Part shown: piece by piece, positions 60,566 through 64,000 of the stretch
Position numbering within the stretch: position 1 is the first letter of the stretch
How the letters are laid out: every line of letters begins with the position of its first letter
From: Photorhabdus laumondii subsp. laumondii
GTDB taxonomy: Bacteria > Pseudomonadota > Gammaproteobacteria > Enterobacterales > Enterobacteriaceae
NCBI RefSeq assembly: GCF_003343245.1
Contig: NZ_CP024901.1
Coordinates: 3,844,001-3,908,000 of the forward strand
Direction of reading: 5' to 3'
DNA length: 64,000 bases
The notes under the pieces: model-generated
What the model was told of the DNA's origin: nothing
Databases searched by the model: none
The model's input: only the letters and a program-made list of their open reading frames with translations
Translations under genes and position numbers: made by a program

Positions 60566-61513
60566 TTAAGCCAACTTACTCGGAATGATTACTTTTTGTT
60601 TGAAGTATTGACGATTTATTTGAGAAATTAATTGATCAGATGCATATTTACCAGCCTCACTATAACCCAAATCAATAGAAACCGTGTTAGGGTATAAAAA
60701 ATTCAATAAAGGTGTATTACCAATACTACCTATTTGTATATCTTCCCGACTATTTTGCTGCAAATATTTATATGCACCTAATGCCAAACTATCGGTTGCA
60801 CAGATTAAAGCTGTCGTTTTCTCTCTCAATACCTTATTAATATGTTGAAACCCACTCTGATAGCTTAAATCACATTGAACAGAAAGCGGGCGCAAACCTT
60901 GCTGTTCACAACAAGCCAGATAGGATTGATGGCGAAGAAAACCTGTCGTGGTATCACAATCATCTACACCAAGAAAACTAATCTCTCTGTGCCCCCGCCG
61001 ATAGAATTCATTCATCAATAAACGGACAGCACCAATATCGTCATAACATACAGAAGAAAAACCGGTATATTCACGAGCAAATACCACCATTTTGTCACGC
61101 CAAGGGAAGAGAGACTCTTCTGACAATCCAGTAAAACCGAACAAAATAATGCCATCTGCATGACGTAATGCCAACTGACGTAGATGTTCCTGTAAAAGCT
61201 GTGGATCAAAATTACTTTCCATAATAATGGGGTCGTAACCATGCTGGTAAAACAGGGGTAACATGGCACTTATCGATAAATTTTCTGAAAAAGATCCCAG
61301 ACGCGACACAATTAAAGCAATGATTTTGTCACTCTTTACTCGCATCGCTCTTGCTGATTTAGAAGGAATAAAATTATTTTGTTGGATAATCGTTTCAACT
61401 CTTTCACGTACTTGTGGGCTGACACTATTCTCATTGTTTAATACTCGCGAGACGGTTGATTTACTGACATTAGCCAAGCGAGCGATATCTTTTATTGTTA
61501 ATTTATTCGACAT
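60566..61513 (-). CDS. treR: TreR, LacI-family trehalose operon repressor
   Basis: 315 aa. The N-terminal LacI HTH (LTIKDIARLANVSKSTVSRVLNNENSV) is followed by a periplasmic-binding-like domain (IGSIGNTPLLNFLYPNTVSI). It should repress treBC and respond to trehalose 6-phosphate. Directly upstream of treB on the same strand. Confidence 0.95.
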   Translation of the reverse strand: MSNKLTIKDIARLANVSKSTVSRVLNNENSVSPQVRERVETIIQQNNFIPSKSARAMRVKSDKIIALIVSRLGSFSENLSISAMLPLFYQHGYDPIIMESNFDPQLLQEHLRQLALRHADGIILFGFTGLSEESLFPWRDKMVVFAREYTGFSSVCYDDIGAVRLLMNEFYRRGHREISFLGVDDCDTTTGFLRHQSYLACCEQQGLRPLSVQCDLSYQSGFQHINKVLREKTTALICATDSLALGAYKYLQQNSREDIQIGSIGNTPLLNFLYPNTVSIDLGYSEAGKYASDQLISQINRQYFKQKVIIPSKLA

Positions 61514-61585
61514 GATATCTCATAAAAATATTATTGAGGTATTTAGTTTCTTACAAAAATATTGTAAGAAACTAAATTTATGTTG

Positions 61586-62731
61586 TTAATAATTATGAGC
61601 TTTAACCTGCGGTCGCAAGAAGATAGCAGGAAAAGCAACTAAGGCCATCATCCAGAAAATTCCACTGTGCAGATAATCATACATAAATCCTGCAATTACC
61701 GTCATGACAGCGATACCGCCCCCCATTGCCAGTGCAGAATAGGCCGCTTGCAAACGCACAATTTCCCCTTCCTTTCTCGCACCGATAAAACGCATCGCTG
61801 CCAAATGACAGACAGTGAACGTACCACAATGCAAGATTTGGACGATAATTAACACCGGCAATGAAGTGTATGTTCCCATCAATCCCCAACGAACAACACC
61901 ACAGATACCGGAAAGCAGCAGAAGATTACGGGCACTCCAGCGCCGAAATAATTGATTACTCAGAGTAAAAATAATGACTTCAGCCACTACGCCCAATGAC
62001 CAAAGATAACCGACTACCGAGGCAGAATAGCCCGCGTTTTCCCAGTAAATTGCACTAAAGCTGTAATATCCCGCGTGGGCACCTTGCAATAAAGCCACAC
62101 ATAATAGGAATCGACGTACCGATTTTTCAGACAACAACTGTTTAAATGACACGACATCCACTTTGGCAGATTTGGTTTCACCAACCGGCATGATAGAGGG
62201 CCTAAGCAATGTCACCAACAGCGTAGAGAAGACGCTAAACAATATCGTGATGAGGATGGCACGATGTCCCCAGACAGAGATTAATTCCCCGGTTAATGCT
62301 GAACTGATAATAAAGGCAATTGAACCCCAAACCCGTATCTTGCCGTAATCAAAAGGAAATTGCTTTTGCCATGTTCCCGCCAGCGCATCACTCAGTGGCA
62401 TCATCGGCGAAAAAAATAGATTGAAGCCAACCATGACGAACAGGAGCCACGCCCAATGATTTCCTAATGTAAAGCCAACAATGAAAACAAAGGTTATCAA
62501 TGCTGATATACGTAGCGCAAAAATAAGTTTTGCGGGATCTTTAACTGTAGGTGCAATTAATAAACTGCCCAAAAAACGGGAAATCAAGCCTGCACCCAAT
62601 AGAACCCCTATCATATCGTGCTCTATACCTTCACCCTGTAGCCAGATTGCCCAGAAAGGTAAAAATATCCCGTAAGAAAAGAAATATGTGAAGTAATCTA
62701 ACGCCAGCCAGCGCGTCGATCGAATAACCAT
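61586..62731 (-). CDS. hcaT: HcaT-like MFS transporter
   Basis: 381 aa with about twelve hydrophobic segments. The LDYFTYFFSYGIFLPFW start, and the ALAGTWQKQFPFDYGKIRVWGSIAF loop are characteristic of the HcaT (3-phenylpropionate) MFS family. Substrate is inferred by family; no hca catabolic genes are in view. E. coli also has hcaT near suhB. Confidence 0.88.
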   Translation of the reverse strand: MVIRSTRWLALDYFTYFFSYGIFLPFWAIWLQGEGIEHDMIGVLLGAGLISRFLGSLLIAPTVKDPAKLIFALRISALITFVFIVGFTLGNHWAWLLFVMVGFNLFFSPMMPLSDALAGTWQKQFPFDYGKIRVWGSIAFIISSALTGELISVWGHRAILITILFSVFSTLLVTLLRPSIMPVGETKSAKVDVVSFKQLLSEKSVRRFLLCVALLQGAHAGYYSFSAIYWENAGYSASVVGYLWSLGVVAEVIIFTLSNQLFRRWSARNLLLLSGICGVVRWGLMGTYTSLPVLIIVQILHCGTFTVCHLAAMRFIGARKEGEIVRLQAAYSALAMGGGIAVMTVIAGFMYDYLHSGIFWMMALVAFPAIFLRPQVKAHNY

Positions 62732-62797
62732 TAGTCCTCCCTGGTAAAAAATGCAAAAAAACCCGCCCTTAACTAACTTGATTAGCTCAAGAAATTA

Positions 62798-62866
62798 AGA
62801 TATTGAGAGTTATCTTGAAGTGGATATCCCCCGGGGGGAAAATCCACGCATCACTCCTCAATATCT
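62798..62866. other. Nested inverted repeat between hcaT and glyA
   Basis: Outer arms AGATATTGAG (62798-62807) and CTCAATATCT (62857-62866) are perfectly complementary; inner arms GTGGAT (62820-62825) and ATCCAC (62842-62847) surround the palindrome TCCCCCGGGGGGA. No T-run follows. Function unknown. Confidence 0.7.
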
Positions 62867-62910
62867 CACTTAAGCAAACGATGTTAGCCGGAACAGGTTT
62901 TGTAATGAGC

Positions 62911-63037
62911 TATACCCGTCATCTTTCAAGTTGCCTCTTTGTTGGCTGCACTCGCTCACCCCAGTCACATAGTTACCTATGCTCCCAGGGATTCAATCCC
63001 TTGCCGTCGCGATGCATCTTGAAATCCATAGGGTATA
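62911..63037 (+). repeat. ERIC element (127 bp), copy 5
   Basis: Full-length, bounded by TATACCC and GGGTATA. It begins 13 bases past the glyA stop, so it lies in the glyA 3' untranslated region. Confidence 0.92.
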
Positions 63038-63050
63038 TTAAAATTTTAAT

Positions 63051-64000
63051 TTATGCGTAAACCGGATATTTTGCGCAAATAGCCAAAACTTTCTGCTTAA
63101 TCATTTCAATGGTCACTTCATCATTGATGTTGTCCAATACATCACACATCCAGCCAGCCAATTCACGTGCTTCGGCTTGTTTAAAGCCACGGCGGGTAAT
63201 CGCAGGTGTACCAATACGCACACCAGAAGTCACAAATGGGCTCTTCGGATCATTAGGTACGCTATTTTTGTTTACCGTGATATTTGCACGACCCAATGCA
63301 GCATCGGCATCTTTACCAGTGATGTTTTTATCAACCAGATCCAGCAGGAACAAGTGATTTTCTGTACTACCAGAAACCACTTTGTAACCACGAGCCAAAA
63401 ACACTTCAACCATCGCTTTCGCGTTATCAGCAACCTGATGTTGATACGCTTTGAATTCTGGTTCCATTGCTTCTTTCAATGCCACCGCTTTGCCTGCAAT
63501 CACATGCATCAGAGGCCCCCCCTGACAACCAGGGAATACAGAAGAGTTCAGTTTTTTATACAACTCTTCGTCGCCACCTTTTGCCAAGATCAAACCACCA
63601 CGTGGACCCGCCAGTGTTTTATGCGTCGTGGTAGTAACGATGTGAGCATGAGGAACCGGGTTAGGATACACTCCTGCGGCGATTAGGCCAGCAACGTGTG
63701 CCATATCAACGAACAGGTAAGCACCAATGCTGTCTGCAATTTCACGCATTTTTGCCCAATCAACCACACCGGAGTAAGCCGAGAAACCACCGATAATCAT
63801 TTTTGGCTGGTGTTTTTCAGCTTGTGCCGCGATATCGTCATAATCGATTTTACCGCTTTCATCGATACCATAAGGCACAACGTTGTATAACTTACCAGAG
63901 AAGTTAACCGGAGAGCCGTGAGTCAAATGACCACCATGTGCCAAATTCATCCCCAGAATCGTATCGCCCGGTTGCAGCAAAGCCATATAAACTGCCGCAT
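63051..64000 (-). CDS. glyA: GlyA, serine hydroxymethyltransferase, partial
   Basis: About 316 codons; the N-terminus lies beyond the right edge. Converts serine and tetrahydrofolate to glycine and methylene-tetrahydrofolate. The PLP-binding lysine motif [33 protein letters not shown] and the terminal [10 protein letters not shown] region are present. Confidence 0.97.
   Translation of the reverse strand, partial: AAVYMALLQPGDTILGMNLAHGGHLTHGSPVNFSGKLYNVVPYGIDESGKIDYDDIAAQAEKHQPKMIIGGFSAYSGVVDWAKMREIADSIGAYLFVDMAHVAGLIAAGVYPNPVPHAHIVTTTTHKTLAGPRGGLILAKGGDEELYKKLNSSVFPGCQGGPLMHVIAGKAVALKEAMEPEFKAYQHQVADNAKAMVEVFLARGYKVVSGSTENHLFLLDLVDKNITGKDADAALGRANITVNKNSVPNDPKSPFVTSGVRIGTPAITRRGFKQAEARELAGWMCDVLDNINDEVTIEMIKQKVLAICAKYPVYA

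Overview
The window is a chromosomal segment of an entomopathogenic enterobacterium, almost certainly Photorhabdus. The evidence is a five-module NRPS whose domain order and predicted specificities match the GameXPeptide synthetase GxpS, a PrtA-type serralysin, many 127-bp ERIC elements, and an isc-trmJ-suhB core block with enterobacterial gene order.

Layout, left to right. (1) 1-19961, minus strand: a type VI secretion (T6SS) operon read right to left as tssB, tssC, tssK, tssL, an OmpA-domain protein, hcp, vgrG, a Tle4-like lipase effector, two Tli4-type immunity genes, small unknown membrane genes, and tssM running off the left edge. tssL is cut by an intact IS66-family element (13817-16155) with a perfect 8-bp target duplication, so this apparatus is probably dead unless complemented. 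(2) 19962-21116: non-coding, with an ERIC copy, four tandem 19-bp repeats and the NRPS terminator. (3) 21117-36767: gxpS, with architecture A-T-C/E-A-T-C-A-T-C/E-A-T-C/E-A-T-TE. Binding-pocket residues and dual C/E domains predict cyclo(D-Val, L-Leu, D-Phe, D-Leu, L-Leu). (4) 36768-43700: an insertion-sequence-rich area with a prtA-like protease gene split by an IS630-family element at a TA dinucleotide. The ERIC just upstream of it is itself split by an IS1634-family element, and a second IS630-like element follows. (5) 43700-47720: an AT-rich islet with a four-gene plus-strand operon. It encodes a PD-(D/E)xK nuclease-like protein, two small partner proteins and a DUF2326-type coiled-coil ABC ATPase, and is preceded by a frameshifted antidote-like HTH gene. 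This looks like an ABC three-component (ABC-3C) conflict/defence system. (6) 47741-64000: core genes, namely a short sseB, pepB, iscX-fdx-hscA-hscB-iscA-iscU-iscS-iscR, trmJ, suhB, treC-treB-treR, hcaT and glyA (cut by the right edge).

The most interesting structural signal is that both ends of the IS630-family element inside prtA match the corresponding ends of the ERIC elements, side for side. This suggests that ERIC elements here are non-autonomous relatives (MITEs) of that insertion sequence. A 32-bp palindrome at 47689-47720 looks like two ERIC ends fused head to head. The best candidate for a little-described biological system is the ABC-3C operon.
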